Below, one piece after another: positions 8,400 through 16,666 of a DNA stretch of 64,000 nucleotides. Within the stretch, counting starts at the first letter, position 1. Every line of letters starts with the position of its first letter. The notes under the pieces were generated by a model that saw only the letters and a list, made by a program, of their open reading frames with translations, searched no databases and was not told the DNA's origin. Location of the stretch: the NCBI GenBank assembly GCA_035507035.1, contig DATJOJ010000048.1, forward strand, positions 248,001-312,000. The letters run 5' to 3'. The translations under genes and the position numbers were made by a program. Source of the DNA: DATJOJ01 sp035507035. Lineage in GTDB: Bacteria; Acidobacteriota; Terriglobia; Terriglobales; Acidobacteriaceae.

Positions 8400-9242
8400 A
8401 TGATCGTCGCTACTGATAAAAGCGGAGCATTGTCACCATCGCTTGGCAGCCGGGTTGAGATTGTGTCAATCCCTTGCCACTTCCATGCGAGCAAGTACGA
8501 TCAACTGGAACAGCTGTTCTTGCCCTTGTTATCCGGCGCTCAGCAAGCGAGCGATCTCATGGGAGTGCGGGCACGAGGCGACCGCTCGGCGTTGGAGGCA
8601 GCAGCCTACATGGCGGGTGAACTTCTACGCGATCGAAGCTTTGCCCCGGTTCGTTCGCTCAGTTCCGGCGCGGCAAATCTGTACTTGCTCGACTTTGTAG
8701 CCAATAGCTTCCAGGTCGATACGACCGTATTTAGCTCAGGGGCCGGCAATGAGGCATTGTTTCGAGTGAGAATAAAAGGTAACATCCGCGGCGACAAGTT
8801 CGAGGTATCGGATCCATCGACGAATCACCTGCTTTTCTCGTTCGGCAAGGCTGAAGCGGATCGAGCAAACTTCTTCAGCCATGACTTTCCTTCTCTGGCT
8901 CACGAATCGCGTAAGGAACTGACGGCTGCTAGCGAGCGTCGCAATACTGCAGCCGAAGTGATCGATCTCGTATTGGGAATTCCGGTATCCGGAACTGTCT
9001 TGACCGTGCGCGTGCAGAAGGCGAATTCGTCGGTCGAAGTGAAGCCTCTCACCGGTAATTCCACGCTGATGCGGCTTCCAATCTCCGCGATGAACAATAT
9101 CGCTAAGTTGTCGGAAACCATCGGGCATTATTTAGGCTCGAACGCGACCGCCCGCCGCTCGCTTGAAAACGCCGGCCCAGCGCAGCCGGACGGGGAAGTT
9201 GCTGTGGCAGGTGCGCACTCCGGCCCAAGCGATCACGCCTAG
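8400..9242 (+). CDS. Uncharacterised cytoplasmic protein in the flagellar/chemotaxis region
   Basis: I do not recognise this 280-residue protein. It has no signal peptide and no membrane segment. The first 50 residues (SIPCHFHASKYDQLEQLFLPLL) look helical; the middle alternates short hydrophobic strands (FRVRIKGNIRGDKFEV, HLLFSFGKAEADRANFF); the end is an unstructured Gly/Ala/Pro tail. The start is ATG 8400, preceded by AAAAGGACGA; an in-frame upstream ATG at 8334 has no ribosome site and would fall inside the promoter-like element at 8325-8351. Its place between motB and the chemotaxis operon, and the sigma-28-like site before it, suggest a motility-linked role. No function is claimed. Confidence 0.75.
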   Translation: MIVATDKSGALSPSLGSRVEIVSIPCHFHASKYDQLEQLFLPLLSGAQQASDLMGVRARGDRSALEAAAYMAGELLRDRSFAPVRSLSSGAANLYLLDFVANSFQVDTTVFSSGAGNEALFRVRIKGNIRGDKFEVSDPSTNHLLFSFGKAEADRANFFSHDFPSLAHESRKELTAASERRNTAAEVIDLVLGIPVSGTVLTVRVQKANSSVEVKPLTGNSTLMRLPISAMNNIAKLSETIGHYLGSNATARRSLENAGPAQPDGEVAVAGAHSGPSDHA

Positions 9243-9362
9243 TGGCTAGCGCGTGGCTGTGAAACTCTAACTCTCCATTCAGCACTCTGGTCTAGCGATC
9301 GCGTAGCACCGCATCGAGGCAGCGAACCCCCGCAGCTTAATTCCCGGAAGAACTTTGGTTTC

Positions 9363-9389
9363 TAAAGCCGGCTCAGCCCTTGTCGATGC
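9363..9389 (+). promoter_or_regulatory. Sigma-28-like promoter upstream of the 9432 gene
   Basis: TAAAGCCG, an 11-base spacer and GTCGATGC match the fliC promoter in the -35 half and spacing, with small changes in the -10 half. The site lies 42 bases before the ATG. Confidence 0.55.
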
Positions 9390-9431
9390 AGCCCTGTAGG
9401 CGGCAATTCGCCCCCTCGAAAGGACTGAAAC

Positions 9432-10520
9432 ATGCTTCGATCCACGTTCCGTCTTACGTTTCTGTGTTTGGCTTTTTTGTTTTGTGCCGTGACTCTAGCG
9501 AACGCCGCGGAAGAAACTAGCCATCCCCCGTCGAAAAAAATTGACTTATTGGCTCGCCATCTTCGTTTTCTTTCGATGGACGGCTACAACCAATACCGCT
9601 ATGCCGATACCGCGCCCAGCAAGATCGCTCAACGCGATCTGATGTACAAAGTCAGCACCGTGATGCGTCTCAGCCTGATCGGTGAAGACAGGACTTATAT
9701 CCAGTGGCGGGGCGAATCGGGACGCAGCTTCACTTCCAGTTACGACTATGCCGGAGTTGGTCTGCACCCCGGTTATTGGTCTTTCAACATGAAGTCGCTG
9801 TTCATCGGGCAAAAAATCGGCGCCCATTTCGAGGCCCAGGCTGGCAGCCTTGAATACGATCGCGGGGCCGGCACTGAGGCAACCTATGCCGACAATGATG
9901 CCTGGTTGGAAGGCTACCGTCTGCACTTTACTTCCGGCGGAAGCAAGTACATACCCGATTTGAGTGCAACCGTCGGATACGCGGGCGATTTTACGCAGCC
10001 GAACATGTTCGCCCGTTTTCACCGCATGGAAGACGAGAACTATATGCAGTTTCTCGCCGACAAACACTTCGGCATGAATCGCGAGGTGTCGGCGGAGATG
10101 GATTCGATTCAGGCGATCCGTTATACGAGAGAAGCTCTGCACCTGCAAAAGCTGCCCCTGGTCGTGGTCGACGAGATGATCGCGGAGACCATGACTCGTG
10201 CCTCGGACAATCCTACGTTCGGCTGGTCAGGAACGCTGTTCAAAACTCTCGATCGTAAGGGACGCGTCAGACTAGGCGCATTCGTTAGCGATATGCCGAA
10301 AGGGATCTTTGTGAAAGACAATGAGACGATTTTTCTCAACGGCGATTTTTATGTTCTTGGGCAGCGTTTCGGTCCGAATGTTCGTTTTATTCCGATCAGG
10401 AATCTCGAGCTGGGATTGATGGGATCGACGCGGACGGATAATACACCAAGCACCCGGTATCGCGGACAGGTGACGGTGTGTTATCACTTCGCCAGCTTGT
10501 TCAATCGAGCTCTTCGGTAA
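9432..10520 (+). CDS. Uncharacterised outer-membrane or secreted protein
   Basis: This 362-residue protein starts with a Sec signal peptide (hydrophobic FRLTFLCLAFLFCAVTLANA, cleavage after ANA near residue 25). The mature part is rich in alternating aromatic strands (YIQWRGESGRSF, PGYWSFNMKSLFIG, HFEAQAGSLEYD) and ends with strands GLMGSTRTD and RGQVTVCYHF, as in an outer-membrane beta-barrel. I cannot name the family. The ribosome site AAAGGACTG precedes ATG. A hairpin terminator follows, so it is probably monocistronic. A sigma-28-like promoter links it to motility genes, which is an inference from spacing and sequence only. Confidence 0.75.
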   Translation: MLRSTFRLTFLCLAFLFCAVTLANAAEETSHPPSKKIDLLARHLRFLSMDGYNQYRYADTAPSKIAQRDLMYKVSTVMRLSLIGEDRTYIQWRGESGRSFTSSYDYAGVGLHPGYWSFNMKSLFIGQKIGAHFEAQAGSLEYDRGAGTEATYADNDAWLEGYRLHFTSGGSKYIPDLSATVGYAGDFTQPNMFARFHRMEDENYMQFLADKHFGMNREVSAEMDSIQAIRYTREALHLQKLPLVVVDEMIAETMTRASDNPTFGWSGTLFKTLDRKGRVRLGAFVSDMPKGIFVKDNETIFLNGDFYVLGQRFGPNVRFIPIRNLELGLMGSTRTDNTPSTRYRGQVTVCYHFASLFNRALR

Positions 10521-10539
10521 AGCTTGCGAGACTTGGCAC

Positions 10540-10569
10540 GGCGCGGCGAAACGCCGCGCCATTGCTTTT
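10540..10569 (+). terminator. Rho-independent terminator after the 9432 gene
   Basis: A perfect GC-rich 9-bp stem (GGCGCGGCG/CGCCGCGCC, loop AAA, 10540-10560) is followed by ATTGCTTTTG. It lies 20 bases past the stop codon and before the mcp promoter. Confidence 0.8.
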
Positions 10570-10573
10570 GCAT

Positions 10574-10600
10574 TAAAGTCCCGTCCCCATCCGCCGATGG
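10574..10600 (+). promoter_or_regulatory. Sigma-28-type promoter of the chemotaxis operon
   Basis: TAAAGTCC, an 11-base spacer and GCCGATGG have the same -10 octamer and spacing as the fliC promoter. The site lies about 137 bases before the first mcp and could drive the whole mcp-mcp-cheWAR-HDOD-cheB set. Confidence 0.75.
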
Positions 10601-10737
10601 ATTGATTGTCTCGATAGCGCCGGTCATCGTGCTGGAAACAAATGCAGGTCGGATAAAGAGGGCGGTTCTTCAATAGAGTTGCGGAGGGCGATCGTTTGGC
10701 GTTTGCGCACGATCACTCCAGAGAAGGAGCAGTAATC

Positions 10738-12453
10738 ATGAACAAGTTGAGCTTGAAGATGAAGCTAGGTGTGGGTTTCGGAACGTTACTGGTAATTATC
10801 GCGACCATTGGCGTCATCAGTTACACCTCGGTGCAGAAATTGGCGGAACTGTCCGCCATGGTCGGGCTCAGAGCCGACCAGAGATTTATGACCGTGTCCA
10901 TCGACTCCATGATCAACAACCAGAAGGCGGAGTACCGCAACTATCTGCTGACCGACAAACAGGACGACATGACCCGCTACGCCGAGAACAGCCAAAAGCT
11001 GGAGGCGAACTTCGACAAACTGGAGGCGACGCTGACGACGCAGGAAGGTAAGGAAATGATCGGCCATTACCGCCAGCTTCTTATTCAATACCACGCAGTC
11101 ATTGGGCGGGTAGTCGAAATCCACCGGGCGGGCAAGCAGAAGGAGGCCATGGCACTGATAAACGCACCGAACGCGGAGAATTTGCGTAACGACCTTAGAA
11201 CCACCGCCTCGTCTTTTCTTGATTTCGTTTTGAAACTGAAGGAGGCCGCGAACGCAGAGCAGGCGGCTACGGAAAAACGCACCACCCTTCTGGTCTCGAT
11301 CCTGGCGATTGTGGGAATCATCGTCGGGTTGGTAGTGGCAATTCTGATTGTGAGGTCCATCACCGGTTCGGTGGGTCGCATGGTCGATCTAATCCAGCAA
11401 ATCGCAGCCAATAATCTGGCCATCGAGGACATGGAAATCACTTCGCAGGATGAAATTGGAAGAGCTGGCACAGCCTTGAACCAGATGAAAAACAACCTAA
11501 GGCACATGATCCAGTCCATTGCCGGAACCGCCGAGCACGTGGCCAGCGCCAGCGAAGAAATTTCTTCCTCCGCGACGCAGCAATCGCAAGGCGCAGAAAC
11601 GCAGAAGGATCAAACCTCGCAAGTCGCCACTGCGATGCAGGAGATGTCGTCGACTGTGCTGCAGGTTTCCGAAAACTCAAACAAGGCTGCTGACGCGTCT
11701 CGTCAAGCCGCAGAGACCGCCCGCCACGGGGGCGCGATCGTGGAAGAAACTTTAAACAAGATGCGAACCATTGCCGAATCTGTGGGTGCGACTGCGAAGA
11801 AGATGGAAGAGTTGGGTAAGAGTTCGGACCAGATTGGACGCATTATCGGGGTCATCGACGATATCGCCGATCAGACGAACCTTCTCGCGCTCAATGCCGC
11901 CATTGAAGCCGCGCGAGCCGGGGAGCAAGGTCGAGGTTTTGCGGTGGTCGCCGACGAGGTGCGCAAGCTGGCCGAACGCACTACCACAGCCACAAAAGAG
12001 ATCGCACAGATGATCAAGAACATTCAGGATGAAACCAAAATCGCGGTCACTGCCATGGAGGCCGGCACCAAACAGGTCGAGGATGGAGTGAAATCTACTG
12101 CCCAGGCTGGCGACTCGTTGAAGGAAATCATTCAGATGTCGGAGCAGGTGGGCGAAATGATCACCCACATCGCCACTGCGGCGACTGAGCAGTCCAGCGC
12201 CAGCGAAGAAATCAACAACAACATGGAACAGATTTCGAGGCTGGTGAAGGAGTCGGCGACGGGCGCGCAGCAATCGGCCAAAGCGTGCCAGGACCTGTCC
12301 GGGTTGGCGTTCGATCTGCAGAAGATGGTGGGCAATTTCAAGGTGGACGACGGAAACGGCAGTGGGTATGTGCGTCGTAGCACAAAACCGGCGGGCGGCA
12401 AAGCGCCGGAGATCGAAGAGCCGCCCAAGGCATTTGCCGCCGCGGCCAGTTAA
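10738..12453 (+). CDS. Methyl-accepting chemotaxis protein with four-helix-bundle sensor
   Basis: This inner-membrane chemoreceptor has 571 residues. The first membrane span lies near residues 10-30 (GVGFGTLLVIIATIGVISY). A helical periplasmic sensor of the 4HB_MCP type follows, then a second span near 190-210 (LLVSILAIVGIIVGLVVAIL). A HAMP domain and a long signalling coiled coil carry the invariant hairpin tip DQTNLLALNAAIEAARAGEQ. The start is ATG 10738 with GAAGGAG upstream; the TTG at 10696 has no ribosome site. Its signalling half is nearly the same as that of the next gene. Confidence 0.94.
   Translation: MNKLSLKMKLGVGFGTLLVIIATIGVISYTSVQKLAELSAMVGLRADQRFMTVSIDSMINNQKAEYRNYLLTDKQDDMTRYAENSQKLEANFDKLEATLTTQEGKEMIGHYRQLLIQYHAVIGRVVEIHRAGKQKEAMALINAPNAENLRNDLRTTASSFLDFVLKLKEAANAEQAATEKRTTLLVSILAIVGIIVGLVVAILIVRSITGSVGRMVDLIQQIAANNLAIEDMEITSQDEIGRAGTALNQMKNNLRHMIQSIAGTAEHVASASEEISSSATQQSQGAETQKDQTSQVATAMQEMSSTVLQVSENSNKAADASRQAAETARHGGAIVEETLNKMRTIAESVGATAKKMEELGKSSDQIGRIIGVIDDIADQTNLLALNAAIEAARAGEQGRGFAVVADEVRKLAERTTTATKEIAQMIKNIQDETKIAVTAMEAGTKQVEDGVKSTAQAGDSLKEIIQMSEQVGEMITHIATAATEQSSASEEINNNMEQISRLVKESATGAQQSAKACQDLSGLAFDLQKMVGNFKVDDGNGSGYVRRSTKPAGGKAPEIEEPPKAFAAAAS
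11446..12330 (+). repeat. Duplicated MCP signalling region, copy 1
   Basis: This stretch aligns without gaps to 13258-14142 (constant offset 1812) and encodes the end of HAMP and the methyl-accepting signalling domain. The proteins are nearly identical while the DNA has many silent differences, indicating an old tandem duplication under strong constraint. Confidence 0.85.
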
Positions 12454-12483
12454 GGCGGTTTTTGACGATCGGGAGAAAAGGCC

Positions 12484-14262
12484 ATGTTCAAGAATCTCAA
12501 ACTGACGGGAAAAATCATCGGATCAATCGTGGTGACGCTGGTTGCTACGTCTGCCATAAGCTTCTGGGTTACACAACGACGCATCAACCAGCAGGCCGAA
12601 GAATCATTTCGTGACAAAGTACGCCAGATCACCGGCATGGCCGGCGCCACCCGCACATGGTTCTCCGGCAACTTGGCGACATTGGTACCTGATCATAATT
12701 TCAAGCACCTCACTCAGGTGCCGGTGGTCGCAGCTTGGAGCGTTGCCCGCGAATACGCCGAGGGGCAAGGCATGAAGTTTCACACTCCGTCGCTGAGCCC
12801 GCGCGATCCCAAGAATCAGCCCGATGCGTTTGAACGTCAGGCTTTGGAGGCATTTCAGTCGAATTCCTCGCTGAAAGAGTATTCCGAGCGCGTGGTCGAA
12901 GACGGAAAAGACGTAATGCGATACGCCCAGCCGGTTCGGGTTAGCGAGGATTGCCTGCTCTGCCACGGCAACCCGGCAGGAGAAAAAGACCCGTTCGGGT
13001 TTACTAAAGAGGGCATGAAGGCGGGCGACCTGCGCGGAGCGTTTTCCGTGACCGCCTCCACGCAGCAACTGGTGCAAACCGCGGCCTCCAATTCCATTGC
13101 CTTGTTTTTGCTGAGCCTGCTCACGCTACTGACAGCCGTGGGAGTCGTGTTCTCTCTGATCCGCAAACTGGTCGTGAAACCGCTCTCGGTTTCGGTGAAC
13201 CTGGCCAACCGTATTGCGGACAACGATCTGTCGGTCGAAGACATTGCCGTCGACAGCCAGGACGAAATCGGGGAAGCGACGCTGGCGCTGAACAAGATGA
13301 AGAACAATCTGCGGCAAATGATCCAGTCGATCGCCGGCACGGCCGAGCATGTTGCTTCCGCCAGCGAGGAGATCTCTTCCTCTGCCACGCAGCAGGCCAA
13401 TAGCGCTGAGACCCAGAAGGATCAGGCGACGCAGGTTGCCACCGCCATGCAGGAAATGTCTTCCACGGTTCTCCAGGTATCGGAGAACTCCAATAAAGCC
13501 GCCGAATCTTCCCGCCATGCCGCAGATACTGCGCGGCAAGGCGGCGCAATTGTCGAAGAAACCTTGCATAAGATGCGCGTCATTGTCGGCTCTGTCGGCG
13601 CCACAGCCAAGAAGATGGAGGAACTGGGCAAGAGTTCCGATCAGATTGGACGAATCATTGGCGTTATCGACGATATCGCGGACCAGACCAATCTTCTGGC
13701 ACTCAATGCCGCCATTGAAGCTGCCCGTGCGGGTGAACAAGGACGCGGTTTTGCGGTGGTTGCTGATGAAGTGCGCAAGCTGGCCGAACGCACCACCACG
13801 GCCACCAAAGAAATCGCCCAGATGATCAAGAACATTCAGGACGAAACCAAGACTGCGGTAACAGCAATGGAAGAAGGCACAAAGCAGGTAGAGGAGGGCG
13901 TGAGTTCAACCGCTAAGGCCGGAGACTCCCTGAAAGAGATCATCCACATGGCCGAACAAGTTGGGGAGATGATTATGCACATCGCTACCGCCTCTACTGA
14001 ACAATCGAGCGCTTCCGAAGAAATTAATAACAACATGGAACAGATTGCGCGGTTGGTGAAGGAATCGGCAGCCGGAGCGCAGCAGTCGGCGAAAGCTTGC
14101 CAGGAATTGTCGGGGTTGGCATTGGACCTCCAGAAGATGGTGGAAGCCTTCCGGCTGGACACCCCTGGCGGACGAGGAAGAGGAATGGCTTCTCGGCTCA
14201 ACGAAAACTCGAGCCAGAGTAAGACTGAATCGCCCAAGGCTTACGCCGCCACCGCCCGCTAG
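12484..14262 (+). CDS. Methyl-accepting chemotaxis protein with haem-type CXXCH sensor (DUF3365-like)
   Basis: The 592-residue chemoreceptor has an N-terminal span (residues 12-30) and a periplasmic domain resembling the Tll0287/DUF3365 family. The region near residues 145-165 contains RYAQPVRVSEDCLLCHGNP, where C157-X-X-C160-H161 is a c-type haem attachment motif. A second span near residues 200-220 leads to HAMP and the same signalling domain as the upstream receptor (tip DQTNLLALNAAIEAARAGEQ). A redox or gas (O2/NO/CO) sensing role is an inference from the haem motif. A GGGAG site precedes ATG, 30 bases after the first mcp. Confidence 0.93.
   Translation: MFKNLKLTGKIIGSIVVTLVATSAISFWVTQRRINQQAEESFRDKVRQITGMAGATRTWFSGNLATLVPDHNFKHLTQVPVVAAWSVAREYAEGQGMKFHTPSLSPRDPKNQPDAFERQALEAFQSNSSLKEYSERVVEDGKDVMRYAQPVRVSEDCLLCHGNPAGEKDPFGFTKEGMKAGDLRGAFSVTASTQQLVQTAASNSIALFLLSLLTLLTAVGVVFSLIRKLVVKPLSVSVNLANRIADNDLSVEDIAVDSQDEIGEATLALNKMKNNLRQMIQSIAGTAEHVASASEEISSSATQQANSAETQKDQATQVATAMQEMSSTVLQVSENSNKAAESSRHAADTARQGGAIVEETLHKMRVIVGSVGATAKKMEELGKSSDQIGRIIGVIDDIADQTNLLALNAAIEAARAGEQGRGFAVVADEVRKLAERTTTATKEIAQMIKNIQDETKTAVTAMEEGTKQVEEGVSSTAKAGDSLKEIIHMAEQVGEMIMHIATASTEQSSASEEINNNMEQIARLVKESAAGAQQSAKACQELSGLALDLQKMVEAFRLDTPGGRGRGMASRLNENSSQSKTESPKAYAATAR
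13258..14142 (+). repeat. Duplicated MCP signalling region, copy 2
   Basis: This is the partner of 11446-12330, gap-free at offset 1812. The sensory halves upstream of both copies are unrelated, so one signalling module was paired with two different sensors. Confidence 0.85.
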
Positions 14263-14296
14263 CCCGGCACGAAAATTGGAGGAATGGAGACAGCAC

Positions 14297-14824
14297 ATGG
14301 AACCACGAATCGAACTCGACGAGGCCGTTAAAAGCCCCAATAGCCTGCATGATTCTCACCAGGGCCATGGAGAACTGCTTCAGCTTGTCAGTTTTCACAT
14401 CGGAGGCGAAGAATTTGGACTCGACATTCTGCGGGTTCAGGAGATCATCCGCATCCAGGCCCTCACTCGCGTGCCCAACTCGCCGGACTTTGTCGACGGC
14501 GTGATTAATCTGCGGGGCAAAGTGATTCCCGTGGTTGCGCTGCGCAAGCGCTTTGGACTGGAAGATCTCGCCCATGACAAGCAGACTCGCATTGTGGTGA
14601 TTGAGGTCAAAGGCAATGTTTTGGGCTTTATCGTGGATTCGGTGTCGGAGGTGTTGCGCATTCCCACCGATACGGTTGAACCTCCACCGCGGCTCGGCAA
14701 AGTCGAACGCGAATATGTTTCGGGCGTCGGCAAGTTGGACAACCGGCTGCTGATCCTGCTTGATGTTGACCGGCTGATGAGCGATTCGGAAGGCCTTATT
14801 TCGCCGGCGAGTGCAAAAGCGTAG
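14297..14824 (+). CDS. cheW: Chemotaxis coupling protein CheW
   Basis: CheW links chemoreceptors to the kinase CheA at the inner membrane. The product has 175 residues from ATG 14297 (site GGAG 8 bases upstream); the in-frame TTG at 14276 would place the start before the ribosome site. The domain shows LVSFHIGGEEFGLDILRVQE, then NSPDFVDGVINLRGKVIPVV, the conserved receptor/CheA-binding strand pair, and FIVDSVSEVLRI. It sits between the receptors and cheA in the same orientation. Confidence 0.94.
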   Translation: MEPRIELDEAVKSPNSLHDSHQGHGELLQLVSFHIGGEEFGLDILRVQEIIRIQALTRVPNSPDFVDGVINLRGKVIPVVALRKRFGLEDLAHDKQTRIVVIEVKGNVLGFIVDSVSEVLRIPTDTVEPPPRLGKVEREYVSGVGKLDNRLLILLDVDRLMSDSEGLISPASAKA

Positions 14825-14857
14825 CTGAAGGATTGCAAGCCGAGGAGCAGATTTCGC

Positions 14858-16666
14858 GTGGACAACGACTTTCTACAAGATCCGGGGATGATCCAGGATT
14901 TCCTGGTGGAATCTGAGGAACTCCTGCAGGGCATGGACCAGGACATGGTCACGCTAGAGTCCACGCCGAAAGATGCCGACCTGCTCAACCGGATTTTTCG
15001 CGCCCTGCACACCATCAAGGGCACTTCGGGATTCCTGGGATTTGATGCCGTCGTCCGGCTGAGCCATCGGGCTGAAGACGTTTTGAACGCGCTGCGCCGT
15101 GGCGAAATCGAACTCAGTCAACGCATGATGGACGCGCTATTGAGCGCCCGCGATCAATTGGGAAAAATGTTGAACGACATCCGCCAGGGTGGATTGAAAG
15201 AGTACGTCATCGATGGCTTGATTGCCGAGTTGGAAGCAGTGCAAAAACCGGGAGAAGCGCCGCTTCGAGTGGGCGAGATCCTGGTTGCCCAAGGGTCGAT
15301 TGCTCCAACCACGCTCGACGGAGTTCTGCAAGAGCAAGCGGCATCCTCCACCAGCGGAAAGTTGGGGGAGATATTGGTCAAGGAGGGCGCGGTTTCCCCC
15401 GCAGAGGTAGGCAATGCTCTGGTCAATCAAAAACAAGCGGTGACTGGCGATACGGCGGCTCAAACCATGCGGGTCGACGTGCGCAAGCTCGATGAACTGA
15501 TCAATCTGATCGGCGAGTTGGTGCTGGAACGAAATCGTCTGATGCAACTCAGCCGCGATCTCAGCGCCGCCCGATTGAACATGCAAGACCTGGATTCCGC
15601 GCTCGGCCAGTCAACAGCACGGCTCAGCTTCATTACCGAAGAACTGCAGAGCAGCGGACTGAAGACGCGCATGGTCCCGATCGACGCGGTATTCCGCAAA
15701 TTTCCCCGCCTGGTGCGGGACGTCGCGCATAGTTTGCAAAAAGAAGTCGAACTACAAGTCAGAGGACAAGATACGGAAATTGACAAGACCATGGTCGAGT
15801 TGATTGGCGACCCGCTGGTACATCTGGTTCGCAACTCGCTCGACCATGGTATCGAAATGCCGGACTCGCGGGTGACCGCGGGCAAGACGCGACAAGGAAC
15901 AATCCGTCTGGAAGCAAGGCAGGAAGGCGATCAGATCGTCATCAGCATTGCGGATGATGGAGCGGGCATCGATCCGGAGAGAATCTTGCGAAAGGCCATC
16001 GAAAAGGATCTGGTAACACCAGAGCGAGGACGACAACTCAGCCAGCGAGAGATTCTAGACTTCATCTTCTTGCCTGGCTTCAGCACTGCAGAAAAAGTGA
16101 ACAACCTGTCGGGTCGTGGCGTGGGCATGGATGTGGTGCGCTCCAACCTGAAGCGTATGAACGGCACGATTCAATTGGATACCGTTACTGGAAAGGGAAC
16201 AACGATACTGTTGCGCTTGCCGCTTACCCTCGCCATTCTGCCGGTGTTGTTGGTGAAAGTTGCAGACGAGGCTTATGCCTTGCCATTGCGTTCAGTGCTG
16301 GAGACATCGCGCATGAGAACCGATCAGGTTCATGAAGTGGAAGGGAATGAGGTACTGCGTCTCCGAGGAGAAACCTTGCCATTGCTTCGGTTGAAGAAGA
16401 TGTTTTCGACAGCCCCGCTGCCAGGTAAGACAGCGGACGAAAAAGTGGTGATTCTGGCGGTCGGCGAGAAACGAATTGCCCTGCTCGTCGATCACCTGAT
16501 TGGCCAGGAATCTACGGTGGTCAAACCTCTCAGCAGTTATCTTCACCACGGGTCGAACTTCGCTGGCGCCACGCTTGGCGGCGATGGCCGCGTACGCCTG
16601 GTTCTGGATCCGGCAGGCTTACTTGCTTCCGCTGAAGCGGCAGCAACTCAGGTGGTTATTCAATGA
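14858..16666 (+). CDS. cheA: Chemotaxis histidine kinase CheA with unusual inserted repeats
   Basis: CheA autophosphorylates and passes phosphate to CheY and CheB. The product has 602 residues from GTG 14858 (GAGGAG upstream). The P1/Hpt domain carries HTIKGTSGFLG with phospho-acceptor His51. Where a CheY-binding P2 domain would be expected (about residues 128-190) are two short repeats, PLRVGEILVAQGSIAPTTLD and KLGEILVKEGAVSPAEVG, resembling GspE/MshE N-terminal half-motifs. Then come the dimerisation helices (LDELINLIGELVLERNRL), the HATPase boxes (LVRNSLDHGIE, ADDGAGID, GRGVGMDVV) and a C-terminal CheW-like domain. cheR overlaps the stop by 4 bases. Confidence 0.95.
   Translation: MDNDFLQDPGMIQDFLVESEELLQGMDQDMVTLESTPKDADLLNRIFRALHTIKGTSGFLGFDAVVRLSHRAEDVLNALRRGEIELSQRMMDALLSARDQLGKMLNDIRQGGLKEYVIDGLIAELEAVQKPGEAPLRVGEILVAQGSIAPTTLDGVLQEQAASSTSGKLGEILVKEGAVSPAEVGNALVNQKQAVTGDTAAQTMRVDVRKLDELINLIGELVLERNRLMQLSRDLSAARLNMQDLDSALGQSTARLSFITEELQSSGLKTRMVPIDAVFRKFPRLVRDVAHSLQKEVELQVRGQDTEIDKTMVELIGDPLVHLVRNSLDHGIEMPDSRVTAGKTRQGTIRLEARQEGDQIVISIADDGAGIDPERILRKAIEKDLVTPERGRQLSQREILDFIFLPGFSTAEKVNNLSGRGVGMDVVRSNLKRMNGTIQLDTVTGKGTTILLRLPLTLAILPVLLVKVADEAYALPLRSVLETSRMRTDQVHEVEGNEVLRLRGETLPLLRLKKMFSTAPLPGKTADEKVVILAVGEKRIALLVDHLIGQESTVVKPLSSYLHHGSNFAGATLGGDGRVRLVLDPAGLLASAEAAATQVVIQ

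Noticed and set aside
9243..9431. Possible c-di-GMP (GEMM) riboswitch before the 9432 gene
   Set aside because: The conserved GEMM core could not be found; only a promoter-like site was seen.
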